DNA of 64,000 bases from Danxiaibacter flavus. Lineage in GTDB: Bacteria > Bacteroidota > Bacteroidia > Chitinophagales > Chitinophagaceae. The notes beneath the pieces were generated by a model. It saw only the letters and a list, made by a program, of their open reading frames with translations. It did no database searches and had not been told where the DNA came from. The stretch covers positions 124,001 through 188,000 of the forward strand of contig NZ_JAULBC010000011.1 in NCBI RefSeq assembly GCF_041060425.1. The letters run 5' to 3'. Shown in pieces: positions 45,586 to 54,461 of this stretch. Each line of letters opens with the position of its first letter. The stretch's first letter is position 1. Both the position numbers and the translations under genes were made by a program.

Positions 45586-46419
45586 TCAAATACTAATGCT
45601 CTCTTGCGCCGAGCTTGCCTTTTCGCCTTTTATTTGCCGGATGACGTTCATTTCGTCCTGTAGTCTATCGGCAAAAAGAAACATGTCAGAGCTGTTCAGG
45701 ATGATATTGGCACCAGCCTTTGCCCATGTTGCCAGAAGATCAAGATTTCCGCGCGCACCGTTGTGGCCGCCTGCTGCCACCCCACGAGCCCTGGCTTTTG
45801 TAATGATTTCGCAACTTAGCTTGAGAAATTCTTCGGAACGGTACTTTTCGGGCATTTCGTAGGACACGGATAAATCGTGCGGGCCCAGCACAATGCCATC
45901 AACGCCCGGCCCGTCAAAGGTCTGTATGGCAAGAAATTCATCAAGGTTAGCTGCCCCTGCCTGACTTTCAATATTGATCAGGAGCGTGTTGTTCCGGTTA
46001 TGGTTTTTCAGATAAGCTTTCAGCTCGTCCGTTGGCTTTTCCTCACCATAAAGCAACTTTTTCAGCTTTTTCCCTTTTAACGGACGATATTTCACTGCAC
46101 CAATCAGGTCATAAACATCTTCGATGTCTTCAACATAGGGTACCAGAATAGCGCCGGCCCCTGCATCAAGTGCCTGTGTTGCCAGGTATGGGTCCGGACT
46201 GAGGATACGAACCACCGGATTGAGTCCCGCAGCCTTGTACGCACGGCACATCCAACCTAAAGAGTCCTGGTTGTAAAGCACGTGCTCGTTGCAAAGAAAA
46301 ATAAAATCGAGTCCCATGCTGACCGTTGTATCAAACAGCTTTGGTGAAGTCGATGAAATCAGGGTTCCATAAACTGTTTTTCCTGAGCGAAGGGCGTTTC
46401 TGAATTCATTGCCTATCAT
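45586..46419 (-). CDS. HpcH/HpaI-family aldolase/lyase
   Basis: 277 residues. The N-terminus GNEFRNALRSGKTVYGTLIS is the family start. The metal and substrate site is carried by INIESQAGAANLDE (Glu metal ligand) and IVLGPHDLSVSYEMP (Asp metal ligand), both as in HpcH-type class II pyruvate aldolases and related 2-keto-3-deoxy sugar acid aldolases. It cleaves or forms C-C bonds of 2-keto acids with a divalent metal, in the cytoplasm. An AAGGAG-like purine run lies about 8 nt before the ATG, unusual for this genome. Next to a secreted glucuronidase-like gene it could process the resulting sugar acid (inference). Confidence 0.88.
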   Translation of the reverse strand: MIGNEFRNALRSGKTVYGTLISSTSPKLFDTTVSMGLDFIFLCNEHVLYNQDSLGWMCRAYKAAGLNPVVRILSPDPYLATQALDAGAGAILVPYVEDIEDVYDLIGAVKYRPLKGKKLKKLLYGEEKPTDELKAYLKNHNRNNTLLINIESQAGAANLDEFLAIQTFDGPGVDGIVLGPHDLSVSYEMPEKYRSEEFLKLSCEIITKARARGVAAGGHNGARGNLDLLATWAKAGANIILNSSDMFLFADRLQDEMNVIRQIKGEKASSAQESISI

Positions 46420-46760
46420 TTTTTTTCTCCTTTTTTTGGGGAAGACAACGCTTCCGTTTTATAGAATGGTGTTTTGTTTAGATCTTGAAATTAGCTTGGT
46501 TGCTCAGGGATCCAGAAGGTGAAGCGATGTATTGTTCTGGTTTGGTGATCTTCAAAACAATAGATGGTGACATGGAAGGGTTCGCTACGAACTTCGCAAG
46601 TCAGTCGTGGTCTTCCTACCTTAAACGGATCGGGAATCCATCCTTCTTTGTTGTCTGATTTTTGAGAACACAAGCAATTATCCCGATGAAGATAAAAGAA
46701 AATGTTGTTCCATTCTCCACTCAGCCTCAGCGGCGCGAATTTTTCTGCAAAGCCTTGCTT

Positions 46761-46968
46761 CTGGCGCGAGTGTTCGGCTTTGCCGGTCACCTGGTGTCTA
46801 TCAATCCACGCCCGATTGCATCGGGACAGGTGAAGCCAAATTTATTCAGGAAAAAAATGTCGCGGTAATTGAAATCATTGCTTTTTAATGATATGTTGTC
46901 TCCCTATCGCCGATGCAATCGGCTTGGAATTAGTAGACACGTGTGATCCTTCGGAACACACGCGCCAG
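46761..46968. repeat. REP composite element, subfamily 2 (copy 1)
   Basis: A + unit at 46761-46826 and a - unit at 46908-46968 enclose a filler of about 80 bp (GACAGGTGAAG... TGATATGTTGTCTCCCTAT). The - unit has GTAG followed by hairpin arms CGTGTG/CACACG. The region 46420-46760 holds no gene that I can support. Confidence 0.85.
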
Positions 46969-47220
46969 AGCCTGAGATGATAATAATTTCTATGATTGAA
47001 GTGGCGTCGCCCAATGCGAAGCATCTCTTAAATGTCCTTATATGCTTTTATGTGACTAGTGGATGGTGAAGTTTCAAACTGGTTGAGTAACTGTATGCTG
47101 TTCTCGTCGATCCTCGGTCGCAACTTCTTGTACGCCCTTACATGTCTTATATGGTTCAAAAAACTTCGCTTCGGTCACCCTCGCAATTAGTGATTCTTGT
47201 TCATAAGGTGTTGCGCTTAT

Positions 47221-47426
47221 GGCGCGAGTGTTCGGCTGCGCCGGTCACTCGTGTCTATCAATCCACTCCCGATTGCATCGGGACAGGTGAAGGCAAAATT
47301 TATTCAGGAAAGAAATGTCCCGGCAATTGAAATCATTGCTTTTTAATGATATGTTGTCTCCCTATCGCCGACGCAATCGGCTTGGAATTAGTAGACACGT
47401 GTGATCCTTCGGAACACACGCGCCAG
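47221..47426. repeat. REP composite element, subfamily 2 (copy 2)
   Basis: Nearly identical to the copy at 46761: + unit at 47221-47282 with arms CGAGTG/CACTCG, then the same filler, and - unit at 47366-47426 with arms CGTGTG/CACACG. The gaps around it (46969-47220 and 47427-47707) show no gene. Confidence 0.87.
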
Positions 47427-47707
47427 ACGATATTCTTCCTTTTATCATGTTTGATTTGGAAGTGGTATATATAGATGAACGGGTGTTTTTTCTTCACAAA
47501 GTCTTCGCGGAGAAAAAAAGCTGACTTCATTGAAAGTTGTCAGGCTTAAAGCTCACTACTCTTTTTTTGAAACAGGTATGTTAGCATAAATACGCAACAA
47601 ATAGTTATCAACACTGCTGATTCTGTTACACTTTTGCTGCAATAAATCCGCGAATCACTTTTTTGCCTGTGCATGTGCATTTAAAGAATAGTTAAAAGAT
47701 GGGCGAC

Positions 47708-47758
47708 ATAAAAAATGAATTGCCCGCGAAATGTGTTATCCGACGAAGGCAATTCATT
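47708..47758 (-). terminator. Terminator of the outer-membrane protein gene
   Basis: AATGAATTGCC (47714-47724) and GGCAATTCATT (47748-47758) form an 11-bp stem; on the - strand it is followed by TTTTTT. It starts 22 bp after the stop codon of the gene at 47781. Confidence 0.8.
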
Positions 47759-47780
47759 ACAACTATTGGAGATTTATACC

Positions 47781-48401
47781 TCAGAATTTAACGGCCAGGC
47801 GAAGCCCGATTGTTGAATAATGACCTCCATATCCGCCCCCGGTTCCCCCGGTGGTTCCTGGTCCATTTCCGTAGTATCCACCAGTAGTTCCATGGTTCGA
47901 AGGAATCTCATTCTGCTTCCATCCCATATACCTGAGTTCAACATCTATAGCCTTGCCTATACCGCATCCTATACCGGCACCATACCAAAAACTGGTACCC
48001 AATCCTTTTTCACCGAAGCCAGCACCAGCCTGTCCGTGAATATAAGACCTGTCAGACATGTAGAGTTTAAGTCCTCCCATTACTGGCCAATATTTGAAAT
48101 TTGCGTAACTGATTGTGTCAACAGTTTTCCCGAAATAATCGATGTAGCCGGCATTGGCTGTAATACCTACCCTTTTTCCCGGTCTGTATTCTCCCTGGAG
48201 TGAACCACCAAGACCAAAATTGGAATAATCATGAAAATGCCCTATGGGCATCGAAGGTTCTACACCTAAGCTCCAAATAAACGTTCTGTTATCAGGTGAA
48301 TTTCTGTGGGCGAGCTGCTCTGTTTGGGTTCCTGAAGAATCCTGGGCTTTCACCGAAAGTGATAAAGCGGTGACAGCAGCTATAAAAACTAACTTTTTCA
48401 T
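47781..48401 (-). CDS. Outer-membrane beta-barrel protein (OmpW/OprF-like small barrel)
   Basis: 206 residues; signal peptide MKKLVFIAAVTALSLSVKAQ. Amphipathic strands follow: RTFIWSLGVEPSMPIGHF, LGGSLQGEYRPGKRVGITAN, MGGLKLYMSDRSYIHGQAG, and the end STIGLRLAVKF with a terminal Phe. A Gly-rich loop (GTTGGYYGNGPGTTGGTGGG, about residues 171-190) lies before the last strand and would be surface-exposed. Eight strands are likely. Function unknown; porin or structural barrel are options. It is divergently placed from the AsmA-like gene 442 bp away; the space between (48402-48843) holds a possible -7 box TAGCTTTG at 48725 but no gene. Confidence 0.8.
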   Translation of the reverse strand: MKKLVFIAAVTALSLSVKAQDSSGTQTEQLAHRNSPDNRTFIWSLGVEPSMPIGHFHDYSNFGLGGSLQGEYRPGKRVGITANAGYIDYFGKTVDTISYANFKYWPVMGGLKLYMSDRSYIHGQAGAGFGEKGLGTSFWYGAGIGCGIGKAIDVELRYMGWKQNEIPSNHGTTGGYYGNGPGTTGGTGGGYGGHYSTIGLRLAVKF

Positions 48402-48843
48402 GGCTCAGATTTTCGTTATGAAATATTAAATTGAAAGACCAGCGACTATATGCCAATGATTTAATAATCACAAAAATGGATAATGATCTGGCGCTCGATC
48501 GCTGCCTTTTTCTTTCTCGCACACGGGGTTTAAAAATGGTCCATTCTGCACAATGATGTTTAATATTTCTTTTAGTCGCCCAATTATTATACCAGCAGAG
48601 CCATAACAGGAAAACAAAATCCGATTGGTATTGTCAAGCCCGGAATCGCAGGTGTCGGGCTGAAAAAAACTTGTCACAAGATTGTAAAAATTATCACTGC
48701 CATGATTATCGGCAGTTGGCAATATAGCTTTGTGCATAATTTGTAGCAATCGAGTAGGATTTTACACAGTGAGTTATAACTGCAGCAATGCTCCAAAGAC
48801 ATGTTAACTGAAGTGGAATGATTTTGGAGACACAGGTTGTACC

Positions 48844-51042
48844 ATGTCAGATGAAGTAAAGGATAAAAAGCCGGGATGGCGAAAGTGGAGAATGGTAATA
48901 TTTTTTGTTGCCGGCATAACTTTTATTTTACTCATCGCTCAACCTGTTTTAAATGCCATAGTGGAAAGCAAGGTGAAAGAAAATCTTCAAAAGCTTTTCC
49001 CCGTTGCAAACGTCAGCTATTTGTCTCTGGAAGCTGATTTTTTTTCTTCTACACTCTCTATAAAAAATCTGTCAATAAGACTTCAACCTGATACCGGTGA
49101 CCACTATCGTCAACATGTTTTTAGTTTTTCAAAAGCAGATTTTACTGGAATAGATTTTTTAAAGGTTGTATTTAATAAAAAACTGGTCATAAACAAACTT
49201 CAACTCGAAAAGGGTGATATCAAACTCGACCCGTCCCTTTTTGATAAAACAAATTTGCTCCAACATGAATTATCAGCTCGCATGCCTTTTAAAAATATAT
49301 CAGTTGACCATTTTGAAATATCAGAAGGCAATCTGTGGCTAAAAACAAATGAGCAAAACAAGTTGTTGCTGAAGGGTAAGATAATTAGCGACGAAATAGA
49401 GAAGGATAATTCAAAAGGATCGTTTGCGGAGAACGGGTTTCATTTGGGGGCCGTTCAATGCACGTTGGAGGATATTAATTACGAAGCGCCCCAATCTCAT
49501 CAAACCCTCGAGATAAAACAATTATTGCTCGATAGCAGGCGCAGCATTTTACGAATAGACTCTTTGGCAATTACTCATGGAGAAAAAGAACTCCCGTCTG
49601 ATCATAATAACATAGCATTTTTTCGGCGCATAGACATTTCCGAATTTGATGTTATTGGATTATTCAATAAGAAATTGATCGCTGGCAAAATAGTTATTAA
49701 TGATAATCGTGTAAATATTTTTAAAGAAGAAGCAAATCAAAGGGATTCAGGAAATACGACGTTTCCTGTTTTAAACTTGAGACAACTTCCCGTTGAAATA
49801 AGAATAGATTCTTTTACGGTTGCACACGCTGTCATTGAATGTGGAGATCTTTCGAAAGATGAAGTAAAAACAGCTAAGAAGTTTTTTGATTCGGCAAATC
49901 TCGCCAATTTTTCAATCAATCATTTGGTAATTGCAGAATCAAATATCAAGCTGCATTCAAACCCGGGTCAATTTACGATCGATAAAATAGCGGTTGATAG
50001 CCTGACAAAGTCTATCAACAACAAACTTAATTATTCAACCATCGAATGCAGGTTATCTGACATTAATTATTCCATTCCCCGTTCTTATCGCACTGTGCAT
50101 ATTAAAAGCGTAACCGCAGATAGCAAAAAAGAATTGCTGCACATAGATCACCTGACGGTTGCCACACAATATCCGAAGTTTGAATTTGGTAAAAAGTTGG
50201 GACGTCAGGCTGATTACATAGAAGCGGTAATTCCCCGTATAGAAATTTCGAAATTAAACTTCAAACAGTTGTTGAATAAAAAGCTTGTAGCAGACGAAAT
50301 GGCAATTGACAACAGCAACTTCTATTTTTTCAGGGACAGGAGATTGCCCCGACAATTAAAGGAACAACCAATGCCAAACGGATATTTGAAGGAAATACCT
50401 GTGGAAGTTCGTGTGAACACATTTAAAATAAATAATGCGTCCGTGCTGTCGGAAGAATTTCCGAAGGTCGGAGACCAGGCTGGATATTTGAAAATAGACA
50501 AGGTAAATATTTCGATGTCTCCCATGCTCAATCATCCTTATAAAAGTGATCCCCGTTATTCGGATACGCATGTAGAGGGTTCAATAATGAATGCAGGCTT
50601 AATAGAAGCATCGATCCGCGCACCATTACGAGAAGATACTTATTCCATAAAAGGCGTCATCAAAAATCTGGATCTTCCCAAACTAAATCCTTCGGCTGAA
50701 AATCTTGGCAGGTTTCATATTGAATCAGGCATGCTCAACTTCCTTGAATTTCATTTCACTGCAACAGAAGAAAAAGCGACCGGTGAGATCATAGGAGAAT
50801 ATCATGATTTGTTAATAGACAGGTTGAAGCCAAAAAGTAAAGAGGTGGCCAGGGTGCCGACATTTTTTTTAAAACATTTTATTATTCCAAAAAACAAGGA
50901 TAAGAGTTTAGATGTTGCAAAGCGTACCGGAAAGATTGATTATAAACGGGATCCTACACGCATTGTTAGTTTTTACTTTTTAAAAGCGCTACTCCATGGT
51001 ATTAGAGCAAGCTTCGAATTGGGTTTTTTGCTTCCGAAATAA
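48844..51042 (+). CDS. AsmA/DUF748-like membrane-anchored envelope protein with internal duplication
   Basis: 732 residues. A short cytoplasmic start is followed by one transmembrane helix (MVIFFVAGITFILLIAQPVL, about 18-37), then a long beta-rich periplasmic region typical of AsmA or bridge-like lipid transfer proteins. Two segments resemble each other: about 205-300 (LEDINYEAPQSHQTLEIKQL ... IGLFNKKLIAGKIVINDN) and about 400-500 (LSDINYSIPRSYRTVHIKSV ... KQLLNKKLVADEMAIDNS). The end (ASFELGFLLPK) is hydrophobic. Possible role in moving or sorting envelope lipids (inference from fold). No operon partner. Confidence 0.75.
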   Translation: MSDEVKDKKPGWRKWRMVIFFVAGITFILLIAQPVLNAIVESKVKENLQKLFPVANVSYLSLEADFFSSTLSIKNLSIRLQPDTGDHYRQHVFSFSKADFTGIDFLKVVFNKKLVINKLQLEKGDIKLDPSLFDKTNLLQHELSARMPFKNISVDHFEISEGNLWLKTNEQNKLLLKGKIISDEIEKDNSKGSFAENGFHLGAVQCTLEDINYEAPQSHQTLEIKQLLLDSRRSILRIDSLAITHGEKELPSDHNNIAFFRRIDISEFDVIGLFNKKLIAGKIVINDNRVNIFKEEANQRDSGNTTFPVLNLRQLPVEIRIDSFTVAHAVIECGDLSKDEVKTAKKFFDSANLANFSINHLVIAESNIKLHSNPGQFTIDKIAVDSLTKSINNKLNYSTIECRLSDINYSIPRSYRTVHIKSVTADSKKELLHIDHLTVATQYPKFEFGKKLGRQADYIEAVIPRIEISKLNFKQLLNKKLVADEMAIDNSNFYFFRDRRLPRQLKEQPMPNGYLKEIPVEVRVNTFKINNASVLSEEFPKVGDQAGYLKIDKVNISMSPMLNHPYKSDPRYSDTHVEGSIMNAGLIEASIRAPLREDTYSIKGVIKNLDLPKLNPSAENLGRFHIESGMLNFLEFHFTATEEKATGEIIGEYHDLLIDRLKPKSKEVARVPTFFLKHFIIPKNKDKSLDVAKRTGKIDYKRDPTRIVSFYFLKALLHGIRASFELGFLLPK

Positions 51043-51071
51043 AAAATTAAGGATTGAAATATATTGCGCTT

Positions 51072-51279
51072 CTGGCACGAGTGGTGAGCTCCGCCGGTCA
51101 TTCGTGTCTATTAATTCACTCCCGATTGTATCGGGACAGGTGAAGGCAAAATTTATTTAGGAGAGAAGTGTCCTGGTAATTGAAGCCATTGATTTTTTAG
51201 GATATGTTGCCTCACTATCACCGGAGCAATCGGCTTGAAATTAGTAGACACGTGTGATCCTTCGGAACAGATGCGCCAG
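51072..51279. repeat. REP composite element, subfamily 2 (copy 3)
   Basis: + unit at 51072-51134 (more diverged: CGAGTGGTGAGCTCC) and - unit at 51219-51279 with GTAGACACGTGTG. The same filler as the 46761 and 47221 copies. It ends directly where a mobilization-protein remnant begins. Confidence 0.85.
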
Positions 51280-51283
51280 AGCC

Positions 51284-51655
51284 TGAAAATAGACCAGTTA
51301 GAAACAAATAATGAGAAGCTCCATAAAACCGGCGGGCAACTTTAGGAACAAATACGCCACACCAAGGCTGAGCATGAAAAAATAACTGATAAATTATGCC
51401 GTGAACTAAAATCTGCATGCGAAATTCCCGCATATACGTGAGTTATTGCGGATGGAAAATATTTGTAAAGCAGTTGGGTTTGGCGATGAGTTAACCCAAA
51501 AAATCCTCAGCTTCAAACCAATAACTTTTACAGGCAGGTTGTATTCCCCTGAACATCATCAGCATGTTGAAATAGAAAGCTCTATAGTGCAAATCCAAAA
51601 TGATCCGAAACAAAAGGGAAAGTCAATATGTGTAGATGGCATAGATATCTTTTGA
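51284..51655 (+). pseudogene. Degenerate C-terminal remnant resembling a Bacteroidota mobilization protein (relaxase accessory/relaxase end)
   Basis: 51284-51439 reads as a broken coiled coil (LKIDQLETNNEKLHKTGGQL, stop, EQIRHTKAEHEKITDKLCRE) and then changes frame. The second part is an open frame at 51446-51655: MRMENICKAVGFGDELTQKI, then FTGRLYSPEHHQHVEIESSI and VQIQNDPKQKGKS. A coiled coil followed by a GxLYSpEh...v-QIe.dp.qkgk pattern is what I recall from the ends of Bacteroidota relaxase/mobilization proteins. The final WF-type end and everything upstream are missing. A REP element abuts the left end. 51656-52076 holds no gene. Confidence 0.45.
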
Positions 51656-52076
51656 ATGGATCAAACAAAAGTGCAGGAAATTACAAGGGGCCATTAGGGG
51701 CTAAAACCCCGCCGGAAAATGAGCAAAAAAAAGGAATAGGGCTATAAATCTGGCAGACTGTAATGTAATCATCATCGTATTTAGTATGAGCATAATTTTT
51801 GAAATTTTTGTATTAAAATTATTTCCTATATTCGAATCAAGATTAATACCTTACGAAGTTTATCTCATTGATAAATTTGTTTAGCCTTCCTGAAATACAC
51901 TCCTATGTTAAGTGATGCTTGTAAAGACCATCAAAAATAGCGATGGTACATTTAATCTGGAATATTCTGAATATATAATGATGAATTTGAAATGAATGTA
52001 GATAAAGACGTTCAAATCTGTTCGCAGGATTTTATCGTTTCTCTATATCTACAATAAAGTAAAAGCTTGTATTTAT

Positions 52077-54107
52077 ATGACCAGCTTTTACGGAAAGGAA
52101 AAACAAAAACTGTTCTCAAAAATGATTTTGATAAAAAAAAGAGAAGTTCTGCTTATATTTTCTGCCCTTTTTTTCATACTGATTTTGATTTATTTAGTTT
52201 CTACTAATAAAGAATCATTTCATGATGAAAAATTGAATTTTGTTTTAAAGAAAGCTGGAAAAAATAGATCTCAATTAGAACAAGTATTGTCTCATTACAA
52301 TAAGTTGGAAGATAGCTTGAAGTTGAGGGCTGCCATCTTCTTAATAAAAAACATGGATGGAAAATATTCAGAAGATGATAGGGCGGGGGGAGAATATTTT
52401 GAATTATTTAAAAACTGGAATAATTTATTAGCTATTGGAATTGCGGATAAAAAACAAAAATTTGATTCATTAGTTAATTTATATAATTTGACTAACCCCC
52501 AAAAACATCTTGAGGATTTAAAATGCATCAAAGCAAATTTTCTCATCAATAATATTGACAGGGCATTTGAAGTAAAAGATTTGCCATGGAATAAGAATCT
52601 GCCATTTGATATATTCTGTGAAGAAATATTGCCATACCGATTAGATACAGAACCATTAGAATATTGGCGTGACAGTATACTTAGTGAGTATGGAAAAATA
52701 ATTGATTCAATAAAAGAAATTCCAAACATTGATGCAGTAGAAGCATGTATCATAGTCAATACAAAGCTTATTAAGGAGTGGGAAAGTTCTTTTTCTATAA
52801 CAACACTGCCATCAATGAATTATAGCATGTTAAGGGCTGCTTTGACAGGAACTTGTAAACAGAGAACTGCTTTGGGGATTTTTACAATGCGAGGATTAGG
52901 TATTCCAGTGGTTCAGGATTTTACACTCCAATGGCCAAATCGTAGTATGGGGCATGAGTGGAATGCAGTAAGAGACACAAATGGTAGATATATTCCTTTT
53001 ATAGCAACTGAAAGTAATCCCAGAGAACCACATAAGCCAGAACAAATAATGGCTAAAGCGTATAGACGAACATTTGAAATTCAACCAGAATTATTAGAAT
53101 TAACGAAACTTAGCGAAAATATTCCTTCAATATTTGAAAACAAATGTTGGATTGATGTTACTTCGGAATACATTAAAGGAATAGATCTAAAAATAGAATT
53201 GAAAAATACACCAACAAATCTTTCACTTGCTTATCTATGTGTGTTTGATAATCAAAAGTGGACACCCATACAGTTTGCAAATATTGAAAACAACTCAGTA
53301 TTCTTTAAAAACGTTGGCAAGGGCGCAGTTTATCTTCCTGCTTTTTTTTATAATAATAAATATTATCCGGCTAATTACCCTCTTTTGTTGTCAAGCGACG
53401 GAAGGTTAAGTTTTCTTTCTCCTGATATGCATAGTAGAAAATTAGTAAAACTTTTTCGCAAACACCCCTTGTTAATGGATGCTAAATATACGAAGCGAAT
53501 GAAGGGAGGGAGATTTGAAGGGGCTAATCGCTCTGATTTTTCGGATGCAGAATTATTACATACAATTTTAACTCACCCACCTCTTTATTATCAAGATATA
53601 CCTGTTAATTTTCCCAAATTTTTTCGATATGTCAGATATTTATCTCCAGATAGTAGTCGTTGTAATATTGCAGAGCTTGAGTTCTGGGGGCAATCAGGGA
53701 AGGAACTTGAACTCATGAAAGGTTGTATTATAGGAACTCCAGGTTCATATCTTAATGATCCATCTTGTACAATTGACAAAGCATTTGATGGCAATGTTCT
53801 TTCATTTGTTGATGCAAATCAACGTAATGGGGCTTGGGTTGGGCTAGATTTGGGAAAGCCTAGAAAAATAAATAGAATACGTTACTTACCTCGGAATGAT
53901 GATAACACAATTGCTATTGGACAATTATACGAATTTTTTTATTGGGATTTTGATGGATGGGTTTCTTTAGGTAAACAAATTGCAACTAAACAAGTTTTGG
54001 AATACCGCAATGTGCCATGCAATTCTTTATTATTATTAAAAAATCTGTCGAAAGGGATGGAAGAGCGAATTTTTACATATAAAAACGGTAAGCAAATTTG
54101 GTGGTAA
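52077..54107 (+). CDS. Membrane-anchored transglutaminase-like protein with C-terminal discoidin (F5/8 C) domain
   Basis: 676 residues from ATG 52077; the ATG at 52122 (MILIKKREVLLIF...) is an equally good start just before the signal anchor. Residues of about 45-240 are helical. The transglutaminase core has GTCKQRTALGIFTMRGLGIP with Cys260, then GHEWNAV with His293 and Asp300, a Cys-His-Asp triad. A beta domain follows. The last 170 residues hold a coagulation-factor-5/8-like discoidin fold: CNIAELEFWGQ, IDKAFDGNVLSFVDAN and WVGLDLGKPRKINRIRYLPR. It could be a surface enzyme that binds glycans or cleaves or crosslinks peptides (inference). AT-rich codons compared with the left part of the window. 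It converges on the peptide-system receptor. Confidence 0.82.
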   Translation: MTSFYGKEKQKLFSKMILIKKREVLLIFSALFFILILIYLVSTNKESFHDEKLNFVLKKAGKNRSQLEQVLSHYNKLEDSLKLRAAIFLIKNMDGKYSEDDRAGGEYFELFKNWNNLLAIGIADKKQKFDSLVNLYNLTNPQKHLEDLKCIKANFLINNIDRAFEVKDLPWNKNLPFDIFCEEILPYRLDTEPLEYWRDSILSEYGKIIDSIKEIPNIDAVEACIIVNTKLIKEWESSFSITTLPSMNYSMLRAALTGTCKQRTALGIFTMRGLGIPVVQDFTLQWPNRSMGHEWNAVRDTNGRYIPFIATESNPREPHKPEQIMAKAYRRTFEIQPELLELTKLSENIPSIFENKCWIDVTSEYIKGIDLKIELKNTPTNLSLAYLCVFDNQKWTPIQFANIENNSVFFKNVGKGAVYLPAFFYNNKYYPANYPLLLSSDGRLSFLSPDMHSRKLVKLFRKHPLLMDAKYTKRMKGGRFEGANRSDFSDAELLHTILTHPPLYYQDIPVNFPKFFRYVRYLSPDSSRCNIAELEFWGQSGKELELMKGCIIGTPGSYLNDPSCTIDKAFDGNVLSFVDANQRNGAWVGLDLGKPRKINRIRYLPRNDDNTIAIGQLYEFFYWDFDGWVSLGKQIATKQVLEYRNVPCNSLLLLKNLSKGMEERIFTYKNGKQIWW

Positions 54108-54297
54108 TATTTGCCATAAAGCATTAGCCGGAACATTTGTAAAAGATATTTCTGTGGATTCATCTCCGACCTTTGTTGCGATAAGCTTCCATGTTCCTTT
54201 CTTAAAAAAATAAAGTTGATAAACCTCACTTTTTATTTGTCAAAATTTACTATCAGAAAATAGGTGCTATCCGAAACAATTTGTACTTGGATTAATC

Positions 54298-54334
54298 CGT
54301 ATTTTGGTTGTGAGTTACTCACAACCAAAATACG
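54298..54334. repeat. Near-perfect palindrome between convergent genes
   Basis: CGTATTTTGGTTGTGAGT, a single central T, then the exact complement ACTCACAACCAAAATACG: 18-bp arms. It is not followed by a T-run, so a terminator role is possible but not classical. The gap 54108-54461 holds nothing else that I can name. Confidence 0.8.
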
Positions 54335-54461
54335 AATTACGGGGTGGCCATAGGCGCGTCCTAATTCTTTGTCGGACAACAATGTTACATAACAGCCTTC
54401 ACCATATACCTGCGGAAAGTTGAATTGCTACTCCTTTGGTGAACTAGGAAATCAACGGTTC

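Noticed and set aside
46491..46790. 99-codon frame on the - strand before the aldolase
   Set aside because: It starts inside a REP unit, lacks internal start codons and a recognisable motif; possible remnant but not supported.
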